From Enterococcus innesii (GTDB lineage: Bacteria; Bacillota; Bacilli; Lactobacillales; Enterococcaceae), in NCBI GenBank assembly GCA_018982785.1, contig JAHHEN010000002.1:67001-131000 (forward strand): DNA of 64,000 nucleotides. Reading direction: 5' to 3'. A program made the translations under genes and the position numbers. Below the pieces are notes generated by a model, which saw only the letters and a list, made by a program, of their open reading frames with translations, ran no database searches and was not told the origin of the DNA. Shown in pieces: positions 50,211-59,244 of this stretch (within the stretch, counting starts at the first letter, position 1; each line of letters opens with the position of its first letter).

Positions 50211-51455
50211 ATGGATTATCAAACGTTTGATCCCGAATTGTGGCAAGCGATCGAAAAAGAAACGAATCGTCAACAAAACAATTTGGAATTGATTGCGTCT
50301 GAAAATATCGTTTCAGAAGGTGTAATGGCTGCGCAAGGTAGTATTTTGACAAATAAATACGCTGAGGGTTATCCAGATCGTCGTTACTATGGCGGTTGTG
50401 AATTTGTTGATGTGGTAGAAAACTTAGCAATTGAACGGGCGAAAAGTATTTTCGGTGCGGCATATGCCAATGTTCAACCGCATTCTGGTTCTCAAGCCAA
50501 CACAGCAGCTTATTTAGCGTTGATCGAAACAGGCGATACAGTATTAGGGATGGATCTTTCCGCAGGCGGTCATTTGACCCATGGCTCACCAGTGAATTTC
50601 AGCGGCAAGACCTATAATTTTGTTAGTTATGGTGTTGATCCTGCAACAGAAGTCATTGACTACAATGTCGTTCGTATTTTGGCGCGCAAGCATCAACCGA
50701 AACTGATCGTTGCCGGTGCCAGTGCTTACTCACGTACGATCGATTTTGCGAAGTTCCGTGAAATCGCTGATGAAGTTGGCGCAAAATTGATGGTGGATAT
50801 GGCGCATATCGCTGGTTTAGTAGCGGCTGGTCTTCATCCAAATCCAGTTCCTTATGCGGACATCACGACTTCTACGACCCATAAAACATTACGCGGCCCT
50901 CGAGGCGGTTTGATTTTAACAAATGATGAAGACTTAGCGAAAAAAATCAATAGTGCCGTTTTCCCTGGCATCCAAGGCGGACCATTAGAGCACGTGATCG
51001 CAGCGAAAGCTGTCGCTTTTAAAGAAGCACAAGATGCGTCGTTCAAAGAGTACTCTGAACAAGTCATCCGCAATGCGCAAGCAATGGCGAAAGTCTTCAA
51101 CCAAGCACCACAAGCCCGCTTGGTCTCTGGTGCAACAGACAATCACCTATTATTGATCGATGTGCGTGGCTTTGATTTGAACGGAAAAGAAGCAGAAGCC
51201 TTGCTGGATCAAGTCAATATCACCGTCAATAAAAACTCGATTCCTTTCGAATCATTAAGTCCTTTCAAAACGAGTGGGATTCGCGTGGGGACACCAGCGA
51301 TCACTAGTCGTGGCTTTAAAGAAGAAGATTGTGTCGAAGTGGCGAAATTGATCGTCAAAGTTTTAGAAAAACCAAATGATGAAGCCGTCTTGGCAGAAGT
51401 AGCGGCGCAAGTCAAAGAATTGACGGACAACTATCCACTTTACAAAAACAAATAA
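50211..51455 (+). CDS. glyA: Serine hydroxymethyltransferase
   Basis: Interconverts serine and glycine with tetrahydrofolate, the main source of one-carbon units. The PLP lysine is Lys225 in [15 protein letters not shown]. Also present are the substrate-binding [15 protein letters not shown] and the YYGGCEFVD motif. It is 414 residues, the family's usual length. An extended -10 (TGATACAAT at 50171-50179) lies upstream with no clear -35. The ribosome site is AAGGGG. Confidence 0.96.
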   Translation: MDYQTFDPELWQAIEKETNRQQNNLELIASENIVSEGVMAAQGSILTNKYAEGYPDRRYYGGCEFVDVVENLAIERAKSIFGAAYANVQPHSGSQANTAAYLALIETGDTVLGMDLSAGGHLTHGSPVNFSGKTYNFVSYGVDPATEVIDYNVVRILARKHQPKLIVAGASAYSRTIDFAKFREIADEVGAKLMVDMAHIAGLVAAGLHPNPVPYADITTSTTHKTLRGPRGGLILTNDEDLAKKINSAVFPGIQGGPLEHVIAAKAVAFKEAQDASFKEYSEQVIRNAQAMAKVFNQAPQARLVSGATDNHLLLIDVRGFDLNGKEAEALLDQVNITVNKNSIPFESLSPFKTSGIRVGTPAITSRGFKEEDCVEVAKLIVKVLEKPNDEAVLAEVAAQVKELTDNYPLYKNK

Positions 51456-51458
51456 AAT

Positions 51459-51614
51459 GGGACTGTGACAGAAGTTAAGGTCAGACAAGACGTCTCACGC
51501 GTTTTTCCTGCGCTCCAGCTCTTTGATCACCAAAAGTGAAAAAGGGGCTAGAATGAACGTAGAGGCGTGTTACATGCCGTCTTGTCTCCTTCCTTCTAAC
51601 ACAATCCTTTTTTT
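51459..51614. repeat. Large imperfect inverted-repeat element between glyA and upp
   Basis: The outer arms GACTGTGACAGAAG (51461) and CTTCTAACACAATC (51593) are complementary at 11 of 14 positions. An inner pair AGACAAGACG (51483) and CGTCTTGTCT (51578) is perfect over 10 bases, and CACGC/GCGTG pair further inside. Seven T residues follow the right arm. It has no open frame. It may act as glyA terminator, a structured RNA, or a degenerate non-autonomous repeat; only one copy was noticed in this window. Confidence 0.6.
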
Positions 51615-51645
51615 GAGGAAAAGTAGCATTGCCTGGGGCAGATGG

Positions 51646-51674
51646 TTGTAACAAGAGCCGATTTGCTTTAAAAT
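51646..51674 (+). promoter_or_regulatory. Promoter of upp
   Basis: TTGTAA, 17 bases, TAAAAT, about 30 bases before the upp start. Confidence 0.6.
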
Positions 51675-51703
51675 AAGAGAAAAACCAAAGGAGATTTTTT
51701 TAA

Positions 51704-52333
51704 ATGGGTAAATTTCAAGTAATCGATCACCCGCTGATCCAACACAAATTAACAATGATCCGCGACAAGAACTGTGGAACAAAGGTTTTCCGTGAAGTTG
51801 TTAATGAAATCGCAATGTTGATGGCGTATGAAGTGTCTCGCGACATGCCGCTTGAAGATCTAGTGATTGAAACACCAATTGAAGAATCAACACAAAAAAC
51901 ACTATCTGGTAAAAAGGTAGCGATCATTCCCATCCTGCGCGCAGGTCTAGGCATGGTTGATGGTATCCTTGAATTGATCCCAGCCGCAAAAGTTGGTCAT
52001 ATCGGGATGTACCGTGATGAAGAAACGCTAGAACCACACGAATACTTCGTAAAATTACCTGAAGATATCGATGAACGTCAATTATTTATCGTTGACCCAA
52101 TGTTAGCTACGGGTGGTTCAGCGATCATGGCGATCGATGCACTGAAAAAACGTGGTGCTTCAAACATGAAATTCGTCTGCTTAGTTGCTGCACCAGAAGG
52201 CGTGAAAGCATTGCAAGATGCCCATCCAGATGTTGACATCTACACTGCAAATCTTGATGAACGCCTAAATGAACACGGCTATATCGTTCCTGGTTTGGGC
52301 GATGCCGGTGACCGTCTATTCGGTACAAAATAA
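51704..52333 (+). CDS. upp: Uracil phosphoribosyltransferase
   Basis: Converts uracil and PRPP to UMP in pyrimidine salvage. The PRPP-binding motif is [19 protein letters not shown], and the C-terminal uracil-binding loop is [17 protein letters not shown]. It is 209 residues, the standard length. AAAGGAGA precedes ATG 51704. It follows glyA, as in B. subtilis. Confidence 0.97.
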   Translation: MGKFQVIDHPLIQHKLTMIRDKNCGTKVFREVVNEIAMLMAYEVSRDMPLEDLVIETPIEESTQKTLSGKKVAIIPILRAGLGMVDGILELIPAAKVGHIGMYRDEETLEPHEYFVKLPEDIDERQLFIVDPMLATGGSAIMAIDALKKRGASNMKFVCLVAAPEGVKALQDAHPDVDIYTANLDERLNEHGYIVPGLGDAGDRLFGTK

Positions 52334-52382
52334 ATCAATACAAATACGACAAAGGCAACTGAAGTTTTGCCTTGTCAATGAC

Positions 52383-52439
52383 GCCATGGGAAAAGATCGA
52401 CAGCCAAAACGGTTCGATCGGTTATCCATGGCTTTTTTT
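52383..52439 (+). terminator. Terminator of upp
   Basis: Nested stems GCCATGG/CCATGGC and GATCGA/TCGATC followed by seven T residues. Confidence 0.8.
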
Positions 52440-52468
52440 ACGTTTTTCAAAAAAACAGACAATGAAAA

Positions 52469-52496
52469 AAGGAGAAAATCAACTGATTTTCTCCTT
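52469..52496 (-). terminator. Terminator of the DUF2187-like gene
   Basis: AAGGAGAAAATC/GATTTTCTCCTT hairpin 12 bases beyond the stop codon, with T-rich sequence following on the minus strand. Confidence 0.75.
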
Positions 52497-52508
52497 GCAT
52501 TAAACGGG

Positions 52509-52745
52509 TTATAGTTTGGTTAATTGTTTGTAATTGATGATCAATACACCATTACTTTGCGAAACTAATTTCTGGTTTTCTGGGGTTTCGTTCAGCTCGA
52601 CCACCGCAGAGTTTTTCAACTGCTTTGTGATGGTACCAGTTTGTTTCTTCCCATGGAACGTGAACATGACAGGAGTAGCGACCTCAAACGTTGAACCTTC
52701 TTGTGACGGGACAATTGTTGTTTCGAATTTACCAAATGTTGCCAT
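52509..52745 (-). CDS. DUF2187-like small beta protein
   Basis: A 78-residue protein predicted to be mostly beta strand: VATPVMFTFHGKKQTGTITKQLKNSAVVEL resembles the YkvS/DUF2187 family, which has a KOW-like barrel. Function unknown. AAGGAGG precedes ATG 52745, and a good promoter lies upstream, so it is a real single-gene unit. Confidence 0.7.
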   Translation of the reverse strand: MATFGKFETTIVPSQEGSTFEVATPVMFTFHGKKQTGTITKQLKNSAVVELNETPENQKLVSQSNGVLIINYKQLTKL

Positions 52746-52768
52746 GTAAAAACCTCCTTGATACTTCT

Positions 52769-52797
52769 ATTATATCATAATTTTCGGAAAATTTCAG
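52769..52797 (-). promoter_or_regulatory. Promoter of the DUF2187-like gene
   Basis: On the minus strand CTGAAA, 17 bases, TATAAT with TG one base before it (extended -10). Confidence 0.7.
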
Positions 52798-52823
52798 TAA
52801 GTAGATTTTTTTCAGCAGACCTC

Positions 52824-52852
52824 TTTACAAAACAACCGTTTTTGCATATAAT
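52824..52852 (+). promoter_or_regulatory. Promoter of tRNA-Thr
   Basis: TTTACA, 17 bases, TATAAT, ending 20 bases before the tRNA. Confidence 0.85.
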
Positions 52853-52871
52853 TTTCTTTGTGCCATACAAC

Positions 52872-52944
52872 GCCAGCTTAGCTCAGTTGGTAGAGCAACG
52901 CACTCGTAACGCGTAGGTCACAGGTTCGAATCCTGCAGCTGGCA
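52872..52944 (+). tRNA. tRNA-Thr (anticodon CGT)
   Basis: A 73-base cloverleaf. The acceptor stem GCCAGCT/AGCTGGC is perfect. The D arm is GCTC/GAGC, the anticodon loop CTCGTAA with CGT reading ACG, and the T arm ACAGG-TTCGAAT-CCTGC. There is one mismatch at the base of the anticodon stem and one in the T stem by my pairing. The discriminator is A; CCA is not encoded. It has its own promoter and terminator and borders an AT-richer operon. Confidence 0.95.
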
Positions 52945-52952
52945 TAAGAAAT

Positions 52953-52998
52953 GAAAAACCATGAATCTTCTTTTAGAGGATTCATGGTTTTTCTTTTG
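52953..52998. terminator. Terminator after tRNA-Thr
   Basis: GAAAAACCATGAATC/GATTCATGGTTTTTC, 15-bp stem, then TTTT; it can also serve the convergent operon. Confidence 0.9.
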
Positions 52999-53046
52999 CA
53001 GGCGATAAGTAATCTAATTTTTTCCTGATTTACCCGATAACTGTTC

Positions 53047-53562
53047 TTATTCGCCCATTAGCATTACATGACATGTCCTATTTCGCACACGATTTTGATC
53101 GAAATCAACAAAATAGATATAGCCTACAGAGCCGATCTCTAGCTTGCCATTACTTAAAATAAAGCTTTCGCTTGCACCGAAAAAACTCGAGCGAATATGT
53201 GCATCGCCGTTTAAAATCGTTGCTGGATCTGTTGGGTAGTTTGGATCGTCCAGACTCATCAAAAATTCTAAATGCTTTGGTCCAGGATAACGATAATCGG
53301 TATTTTCTGATAGTTCACGAGGAATAATTTTATCGAGAATTCGGTTTAAATCAACTTGAAGAAATTCATCTCCGTTAAAGTCTGTATCATGCATGTATTC
53401 TTCAAAGATAACAGAACAAGTCGTATGGGGAGACTGTACGAGACAGATTCCATTTGAAATTCCGCTTTTTTCAACCATTGCTTTCACTTCTTCTGTGATG
53501 TTGTGGTAAGACACTCGATTCCCGTTAGAAGTTAACGTCAGTTGCTCTTTTAAAAATTTCAC
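53047..53562 (-). CDS. YjbQ/UPF0047-family protein
   Basis: A 171-residue member of the YjbQ family. The conserved segments are CLVQSPHTTCSVIFEEYMHDTDFNGD, NGDAHIRSSFFGASESF and KLEIGSVGYIYFVDFD, which form a beta-barrel with a His-rich pocket. Some members have thiamine-phosphate synthase-like activity; the physiological role is unresolved. Here it is the last gene of a sugar operon, 4 bases after the isomerase gene, so a role in the same pathway (for example on a phosphorylated intermediate) is inferred. Confidence 0.85.
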   Translation of the reverse strand: MKFLKEQLTLTSNGNRVSYHNITEEVKAMVEKSGISNGICLVQSPHTTCSVIFEEYMHDTDFNGDEFLQVDLNRILDKIIPRELSENTDYRYPGPKHLEFLMSLDDPNYPTDPATILNGDAHIRSSFFGASESFILSNGKLEIGSVGYIYFVDFDQNRVRNRTCHVMLMGE

Positions 53563-53566
53563 AGTG

Positions 53567-54259
53567 TTAATCCTCCTTTTTGTGCTTCACCGCTTGTTTG
53601 ATCATTTCTGTAAGGGTTTGAACTGGATCATCTGCTTGCACAATACCGCTTGTCCCTCCGGTACCATCAGCACCTGACGATAAAGCTTTTTCAACATCGG
53701 CAGCACTAGATATACCAGCAGCCTGCAAAATCAGGATTTCTGGATCAATTTCCCGAACAACACGATTTGTTTCCGTCATGTATTGAAGATCACTGGTTTG
53801 TCCTGTCCCAATTAGTTCGGTTGGCTCGCAAACCATCACATCGGGTTTTAGGGAAGCCGCGGCTCTCGCTTCACTCAATGAATTCGCACAGACAATTGTT
53901 AAGAGACCCAATTCATTTGAGCGCTGAATCGCTTTAGTCAGTTCTTGCAATGTCATGGGGTGTTCAGCATGGTTTAAAAAGGTAGCTTCAGCTCCGGCTT
54001 CTGCCACTGCTTCGGGTAAAACATAGCCCATTCCACGACCGATTTCGATTCCGTCTAAATGTTGGACAGTGACGAATAAATGTGTTGTTGCCTGTTTAAT
54101 TAAAGAAACGTCTGCATGCTGAACAGTAAATAGAATGTCGATGTCATACAAAGATGACAACTCATCAGCAGCTTTTGCCAATGCCAATGCTTGTTTTCCA
54201 TAAAGATAGGCTTTGGGATTGATGACAAAGAATGGCGTTCTTAAAGTTCTTTTTTTCAT
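53567..54259 (-). CDS. Triosephosphate isomerase-like enzyme (archaeal-type)
   Basis: A 230-residue TIM barrel, shorter than the roughly 250 residues of the usual bacterial enzyme. The catalytic residues are conserved in an archaeal-style setting: Lys in FVINPKAY, His in ATFLNHAEHPMT, Glu in VMVCEPTELIGTG, and a C-terminal phosphate loop SSGADGTGGTSG. It likely interconverts dihydroxyacetone phosphate and glyceraldehyde 3-phosphate or a close analogue, after the aldolase encoded just upstream. Start and aldolase stop overlap (TAATG). It is presumably a paralogue of a housekeeping enzyme elsewhere. Confidence 0.82.
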   Translation of the reverse strand: MKKRTLRTPFFVINPKAYLYGKQALALAKAADELSSLYDIDILFTVQHADVSLIKQATTHLFVTVQHLDGIEIGRGMGYVLPEAVAEAGAEATFLNHAEHPMTLQELTKAIQRSNELGLLTIVCANSLSEARAAASLKPDVMVCEPTELIGTGQTSDLQYMTETNRVVREIDPEILILQAAGISSAADVEKALSSGADGTGGTSGIVQADDPVQTLTEMIKQAVKHKKED

Positions 54260-55107
54260 TAGCTTTCTCCTTCACGATAAGGTTTGGTATGAAAGACTGT
54301 AAAATAGTGCTCGAGTGTCTTGGACATTCCATTGCTTGCTGAATGAAGTAAATCGAAATAGTCATTTGGTTGATTTTTGTGAATTTCATTCATAGCAGCA
54401 GTGACAAAGTCAGTAAAAATATTTATTTTCCGGATACCTTCTAAGGCACATTTTTCAAGGTTTTCATCGCCAGAAGAGGATCCGCCATGCAGAACAAGAG
54501 GAACATTGACGGCATGGTGTATTTCCTTTAAAACGTCAAAATTTATTTTGGGTATCCCTTGATAATGTCCGTGAGAGGTGCCAATAGAAACTGCCAACGA
54601 ATCAACCCCGGTTAATTTGGCAAATGTAACAGCCTCAGAAGGTTCTGTGTAAATAGATTGACTATTTACGGCTGATTCCAGACTGTTTTCCGACCCAACG
54701 TGCCCGATTTCGGCTTCAACAACGACACCATTTTTATGAGCGTAATCGGCGATCTCCTTTGACCGACGGACATTTTCTTCAAATGGCTCCTCAGAAGCAT
54801 CGATCATTACGGAAGTAAAACCTAAATGAATGGCTCTTTTGATGACCTCTTCATCGGTACCATGATCTAAGTGCAAAGCGATAGGTACAGTGCTTTTCTT
54901 TGCTAAAAATTTTCCAATCATGGCAGCCTCTTCTAAAGTCAACATGTTCATATGGGACTGAGCGAAGGCCAATATCAAAGGCTTGTTTAAACGTTCAGCA
55001 GTCTCCGCGTATGACCTTGCACTAGTTAAGTCGAAAAAATTTGCTGCAGGTAATGCATAATTGTGTTTTTCTGCATGTGCGAATAGTTCTTTTGTTGTGA
55101 CCAACAT
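54259..55107 (-). CDS. Class II ketose-bisphosphate aldolase
   Basis: A 282-residue zinc aldolase of the GatY/KbaY/FbaA family. The zinc ligands lie in ALHLDHGTDEEVIKRAI and the later HGHYQG and LHGGSS segments; VVEAEIGHVGSEN carries the conserved Glu and His; the phosphate site includes NIFTDF. It cleaves a ketose 1,6-bisphosphate (tagatose, fructose or similar) to triose phosphates. The GAT-type PTS next to it and the short length fit tagatose-bisphosphate aldolases, but the exact sugar is not shown. Confidence 0.85.
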   Translation of the reverse strand: MLVTTKELFAHAEKHNYALPAANFFDLTSARSYAETAERLNKPLILAFAQSHMNMLTLEEAAMIGKFLAKKSTVPIALHLDHGTDEEVIKRAIHLGFTSVMIDASEEPFEENVRRSKEIADYAHKNGVVVEAEIGHVGSENSLESAVNSQSIYTEPSEAVTFAKLTGVDSLAVSIGTSHGHYQGIPKINFDVLKEIHHAVNVPLVLHGGSSSGDENLEKCALEGIRKINIFTDFVTAAMNEIHKNQPNDYFDLLHSASNGMSKTLEHYFTVFHTKPYREGES

Positions 55108-55119
55108 AGGGCATTCTCC

Positions 55120-56757
55120 TTATTCTTTGATTTTCTTTTCGATTTCCGCGTACATTTCTTCTGTACCAATCCCTGTTAAGAGTGGCAGCCCCATAATTAC
55201 GCGATCTTTGATTGAGTCTGGAACAACCGTTGTACTCACCACGATGTCATAGTTATCAATTTTATTCATCTCATCTGCCACTTTGGATTGATACAGTTTC
55301 ACTTGATCAGTTATCCCTTTTTCTTTCAGCCATTCTTTTACCTTATTTGTTACAATTGTTGAAGTTGCAACACCTGTACCGCACATAATCAATAGTTTTT
55401 TCATTATCATTTCCTCATATAATTTCGATGTTTGTTTCTTGGGACGAATTTTATTTACATAAATCAATCCAAACAAAACAGAGACGCCAATTATGGCTAA
55501 ACCGCCCCAGCTTAATATTTTGGTTAAGCCGACATAAAGGAATGTGGTCCATAAACCACCTTCAGCCATAGCAGTGATCATAGAGTTTCCTTGTAGATCA
55601 AAGTTTGCGGATCGAGCAGCAGTAGTGACAAGCGGTGCTGCCCACGAAGTAATATAGAGAATGCTTACCATATAAATCGTTCCAGCAATTACTGTTCGAA
55701 TGATGTTTCCTCCAAAAACAGCAGCCATCAAGCAAATCAGAAAGGGAATGGTTGCTAAATCACCAAAAGGCAAGGTCGTATTGCCAGGTAGAATTACGGC
55801 TAACAAAATAGTGATCGGAACTAGCAGCAATGAGGAAGAAAGGACAGCTGGATGACCAACCGATAATGCTGCATCCATACCGATGTAAAGCTCTCTTCCA
55901 GGAAACCGTTTTTTGACGAATTCATTTGCAGATTCAGAAATAGGCGTTAGACCTTCCATCAGTAAAGCAACCATTTTAGGCATCAAAACCATCACAGCGC
56001 CTGTTTGGACGGCTAATTGGCCGACACCTGCTGTGTCATATCCGGCAAGTATTCCCATGATGAGACCAATCAAAAAGCCCATAACAGTAGAGTCACCAAA
56101 GACACCAAATTTTTTCTGAATGGTTTCTGGATCTGCTTTCCAATCTTTTAGTCCTGGAATACGATCAAAGAGCCAATTCATCGGAAGTGCAAAGATGAAT
56201 CCTGGTGCGGCGGTACCATGAGGAAAAGTGATATTAGGAAATCCGTAGAACTTATTAATGATCGGACCTAAAATATCTCCCATTAAAAGAATCATCATCA
56301 AATAGATGACGGTGGCCGCGATCCCCATTGCAAAGTCTCCAGTGAGGGCATAAATCAGAGAAGAGATGAAGGCTGCGTGCCAAATATTCCAAATATCTAC
56401 ATTCAATACTTTAGTCAGCCCTAAAATGATGAGTAGAACATTTAGGACCACACCAATCGGAATGGCAAGACTTCCTAAAATCGTCCCGTAAGAAATTGCC
56501 GCTGCGGCAGGCCATCCGACATCAATCGTTGTCAAATTTAATCCTAGACGTTCAACCATATGCTGGGCGGCAGGACCCAAGCTGCTGCTTAGAAGGTCAA
56601 TCACCAAATTCAATCCAACAAACCCGACACCAACAGTTAAGGCTGAAGTAAAGGCTTTGCCAGGCTTGGTTCCCAAAATTATTCCAAAAATAAAAATTAA
56701 AATAGGCAAAACAACGATTGAACCTAGATCAACGAACCACTGTAATGCATTTAACAT
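55120..56757 (-). CDS. GAT-type PTS permease with EIIC fused to EIIB
   Basis: A 545-residue protein. The first 440 residues are a galactitol/SgcC-type EIIC with about ten membrane segments (start LQWFVDLGSIVVLPILIFIFG). After a basic linker (NKIRPKKQTSKLYEE) comes a complete GatB-like EIIB beginning MKKLLIMCGTGVATST, whose Cys carries the phosphate. In most relatives EIIC and EIIB are separate genes. A Met at the junction could also allow separate translation of EIIB, but no clear ribosome site is visible there. AGGAGG precedes the start. Confidence 0.87.
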   Translation of the reverse strand: MLNALQWFVDLGSIVVLPILIFIFGIILGTKPGKAFTSALTVGVGFVGLNLVIDLLSSSLGPAAQHMVERLGLNLTTIDVGWPAAAAISYGTILGSLAIPIGVVLNVLLIILGLTKVLNVDIWNIWHAAFISSLIYALTGDFAMGIAATVIYLMMILLMGDILGPIINKFYGFPNITFPHGTAAPGFIFALPMNWLFDRIPGLKDWKADPETIQKKFGVFGDSTVMGFLIGLIMGILAGYDTAGVGQLAVQTGAVMVLMPKMVALLMEGLTPISESANEFVKKRFPGRELYIGMDAALSVGHPAVLSSSLLLVPITILLAVILPGNTTLPFGDLATIPFLICLMAAVFGGNIIRTVIAGTIYMVSILYITSWAAPLVTTAARSANFDLQGNSMITAMAEGGLWTTFLYVGLTKILSWGGLAIIGVSVLFGLIYVNKIRPKKQTSKLYEEMIMKKLLIMCGTGVATSTIVTNKVKEWLKEKGITDQVKLYQSKVADEMNKIDNYDIVVSTTVVPDSIKDRVIMGLPLLTGIGTEEMYAEIEKKIKE

Positions 56758-56772
56758 AATTGTTCCTCCTTT

Positions 56773-57228
56773 TTATTGCAGGCCATTTTTTTCAATAATC
56801 GAAAGATACGCTTCTTTAGTCGTTACTGAGGATAGGGCTTCCAAAACCCCTGGTGTTTGAAACATAGAGATAAGATTTTGTAGCATACCCAATTGCTCAT
56901 GTGGTTCCTTCAATGCAAGCATGAACAACAGAGATACATCGATTTTCTTTTCTTGCGAACCCATTTCAATAAATGAAAGGGGAGAGGCAAGTGACATAAA
57001 AGCGACTTGGGATCGTAAAACAAATTTGCTGTCCGTATGTGGGATCGCTACCCCAATGCCGTTAATTTTTAAACCTGTAGGAAAGGTTTCTTCTCGCTGT
57101 ACGATATTTTGATAGAACTGATCATTTACACAATGAGTTTTGATGAGTTCGTCTGCTAATAGTCGAAAAGCTTCCTCTTTTGTTTTAGAATCTTTTTCAA
57201 GTAACACGATTTGGTGATCAAAAAACAT
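56773..57228 (-). CDS. PTS EIIA (mannitol/fructose type)
   Basis: A 151-residue EIIA. The phosphorylated His is in GVAIPHTDSKFV, and the fold matches the PTS_EIIA_2 family used by GAT and fructose systems. ATG 57228 lies nine bases behind GAGGAGG; the in-frame TTG at 57234 is less likely. It follows the regulator gene by 2 bases and passes phosphate from HPr to the EIIB next door. Confidence 0.9.
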   Translation of the reverse strand: MFFDHQIVLLEKDSKTKEEAFRLLADELIKTHCVNDQFYQNIVQREETFPTGLKINGIGVAIPHTDSKFVLRSQVAFMSLASPLSFIEMGSQEKKIDVSLLFMLALKEPHEQLGMLQNLISMFQTPGVLEALSSVTTKEAYLSIIEKNGLQ

Positions 57229-57230
57229 GA

Positions 57231-59173
57231 TCAATTTCCTCCTCTTAACAATCTTTGATACAGTTCTTCTTGCGTTTGACTATTAACGATCCATTGAATT
57301 TCTTCGGCTGAGTTAAACAATCCGTAAATCGAAGCGATCAACTCTTTTGCCTCGATCATGTTTTCTTCAGCAATCGCAAGCAAAACAATTAGTTGGATTT
57401 TTGTGTCTCCCCAAGTAATTGGCGCATCGAGGGTGAGAAAAGCAAGTTTTGTTTCTTTCACTGTATGTGGATCAGCATGTGGAATGGCTACTCCCGTCTT
57501 TAAGCCAGTGCTTCCTAGTTCCTCTCGTTCAAATAGAGAATGCTTAAATTTTGTTGTAACAAGCTTTTTTTTCAGATAATCATCTGCTAAAAAATCCAGT
57601 ACATCTTTTTTTGTTCGAAACTTTTTTTGACAAAAAGGAAAGTAGGATCTAAATATTTTTGTAATAAAGTCGTTTTCTGGTATTTTTTTGAGTAAAAATT
57701 TTTCTCATTCTCATTAAGATTAGATATCTTTGCTGAGATTCTTCCTATTTCTTCGGTAGTAGGAAGCGGCGAAATATAAATAACTGGCGGTGCTGTAATG
57801 TCCAATGGAATAGTTGATATGATCAGATCAACAGTTTCAAGAGATGTACTGACCAGTTTACTCAAAGGAATGATCTCCAATACGGTATCAGCAGCGATCG
57901 TTTGTTTGATACGGTTAAAAATCAACTCCGATGTAGCAAAACCAGATTGGCAAACAATTAGTATATGGTTAGTAATTTTTATCTTTTCAAAGGCTAGCTG
58001 AAAATGGATCGTCAGAAAAGAAACTTCGTCTTCTGTTAATAAGATTTGAAATCGCTCCTCTAAATCTCCAATTGCATATTTGGTCAATGTATACATTGTT
58101 GAGTATTGTTTTTTGATACTTTTTATCAGTGGGTTTTTCAATAAAATTCCTGTCTTTGATCGATGGATCATGGGAACGATATGAGCCAATAATGTTTGCA
58201 GCAATAATTTATCTTGTGTCAGATCTGCGTTTAACATATGTGACATTTTTTGAATAATTTGTTTCGTACAATTTGTGATAGTAGATTCGTGAGGCTCATC
58301 CATTTGACCAAAAGGCTCGATGCCGTGTGCTAATAACAAGGAACATACATATTGAATATCTGTATCACTAAATTGAACAGGTAGTTGCTGTTGGATCATT
58401 TCAGAAAAATCAACCGCGATCATATAGAATTTCATTCGTCTAAGTTCGTCAAATACTAGCTGCTCTTGTTTTTCAATGTGTTTATCTATAAGAAGTCTTG
58501 AAAGAAAAATTCGCAATGAAAGCTTCAAAGATTCAATAGAATAATTATTGACTGGATGGCCGATTGTTTGAGTCATGTCTGAGACAAATTTCTTCGTTAA
58601 ATCGAGAACCTTAGAGTCAAAGAGATTGTTGACCAAAAGATTTTCACTGGCTTTGGCGTCGGTATACTTCTCTAAAAAAGATTTGAATACGTTTTGAGCA
58701 GCAGATTCAACTGAGGTTAGCTTGAGTCCGCTAGTAGTCATTTTTGTTGATACTTGATGGAATCGACAGAAAGCAACGATTTCATCAACATCTTTCTTTA
58801 TTGACTGGTTGCTAATATAAAAATATTCAGAGAATTCCTGATAATGCATTGGTTTTACTGAAAACAGATAGTTAGCGAAAATAAAGATTTTACGATAATT
58901 AGGTGAAAATAGTTCGAGTTTAGTCTCTTTTTTTGCTAACAATCGATAACCATTCTGTTTTGCTGATTCAGAACCAGATAAAAAGATTCCTTTTCTTGGT
59001 ACTTTTTTGAGAGCTAGTCCCGAATCTTTTAGTTTCTTTTCTAAAGTCGTTAAATTGTTATAAACCGTTTTTTGGGATACATTTAACTGCTTTTGAAAAA
59101 AAGAGGCAGGGCGAAACTCCGTTTGTTCTAATAGTAGTTGCAACAGCAGTTGTTCTCGATTATTTAAAATCAT
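57231..59173 (-). pseudogene. PRD-containing PTS regulator with EIIB- and EIIA-like domains, frameshifted
   Basis: The N-terminal helix-turn-helix (ASFFQKQLNVSQKTVYNNL) is followed by two PTS-regulation domains, with regulatory His in LLLAHGIEPFG and in LLAHIVPMIHRS. Next comes a GAT-type EIIB-like domain (HILIVCQSGFATSELIF). The frame stops at 57587. One more A in the A7 run (T7 at 57622-57628) continues it as KKKFRTKKDVLDFLADDYL into a complete EIIA domain (TGVAIPHADPHTV) ending at 57231, about 647 residues. This is the MtlR/LicR activator layout. It is the first gene of the operon and probably activates it when its EIIA and EIIB sites signal substrate. Confidence 0.87.
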
Positions 59174-59185
59174 TGGTTCACCTCC

Positions 59186-59197
59186 GGAAGCGCTTCC
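59186..59197. promoter_or_regulatory. Candidate CcpA (cre) site at the start of the PTS operon
   Basis: Perfect palindrome GGAAGCGCTTCC just upstream of the ribosome site, close to the cre consensus TGNAAGCGCTTNCA. It lies downstream of the promoter, where CcpA would act as a road block. Confidence 0.6.
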
Positions 59198-59205
59198 TTA
59201 ATTGT

Positions 59206-59234
59206 ATTCTAGTGAAATTATGTGGTGGCGTAAA
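59206..59234 (-). promoter_or_regulatory. Promoter of the tRNA-adjacent PTS operon
   Basis: On the minus strand TTTACG, 17 bases, TAGAAT, 33 bases before the regulator start codon. The -35 is imperfect, as expected for an activator-dependent promoter. Confidence 0.65.
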
Positions 59235-59244
59235 TAACATTTCA

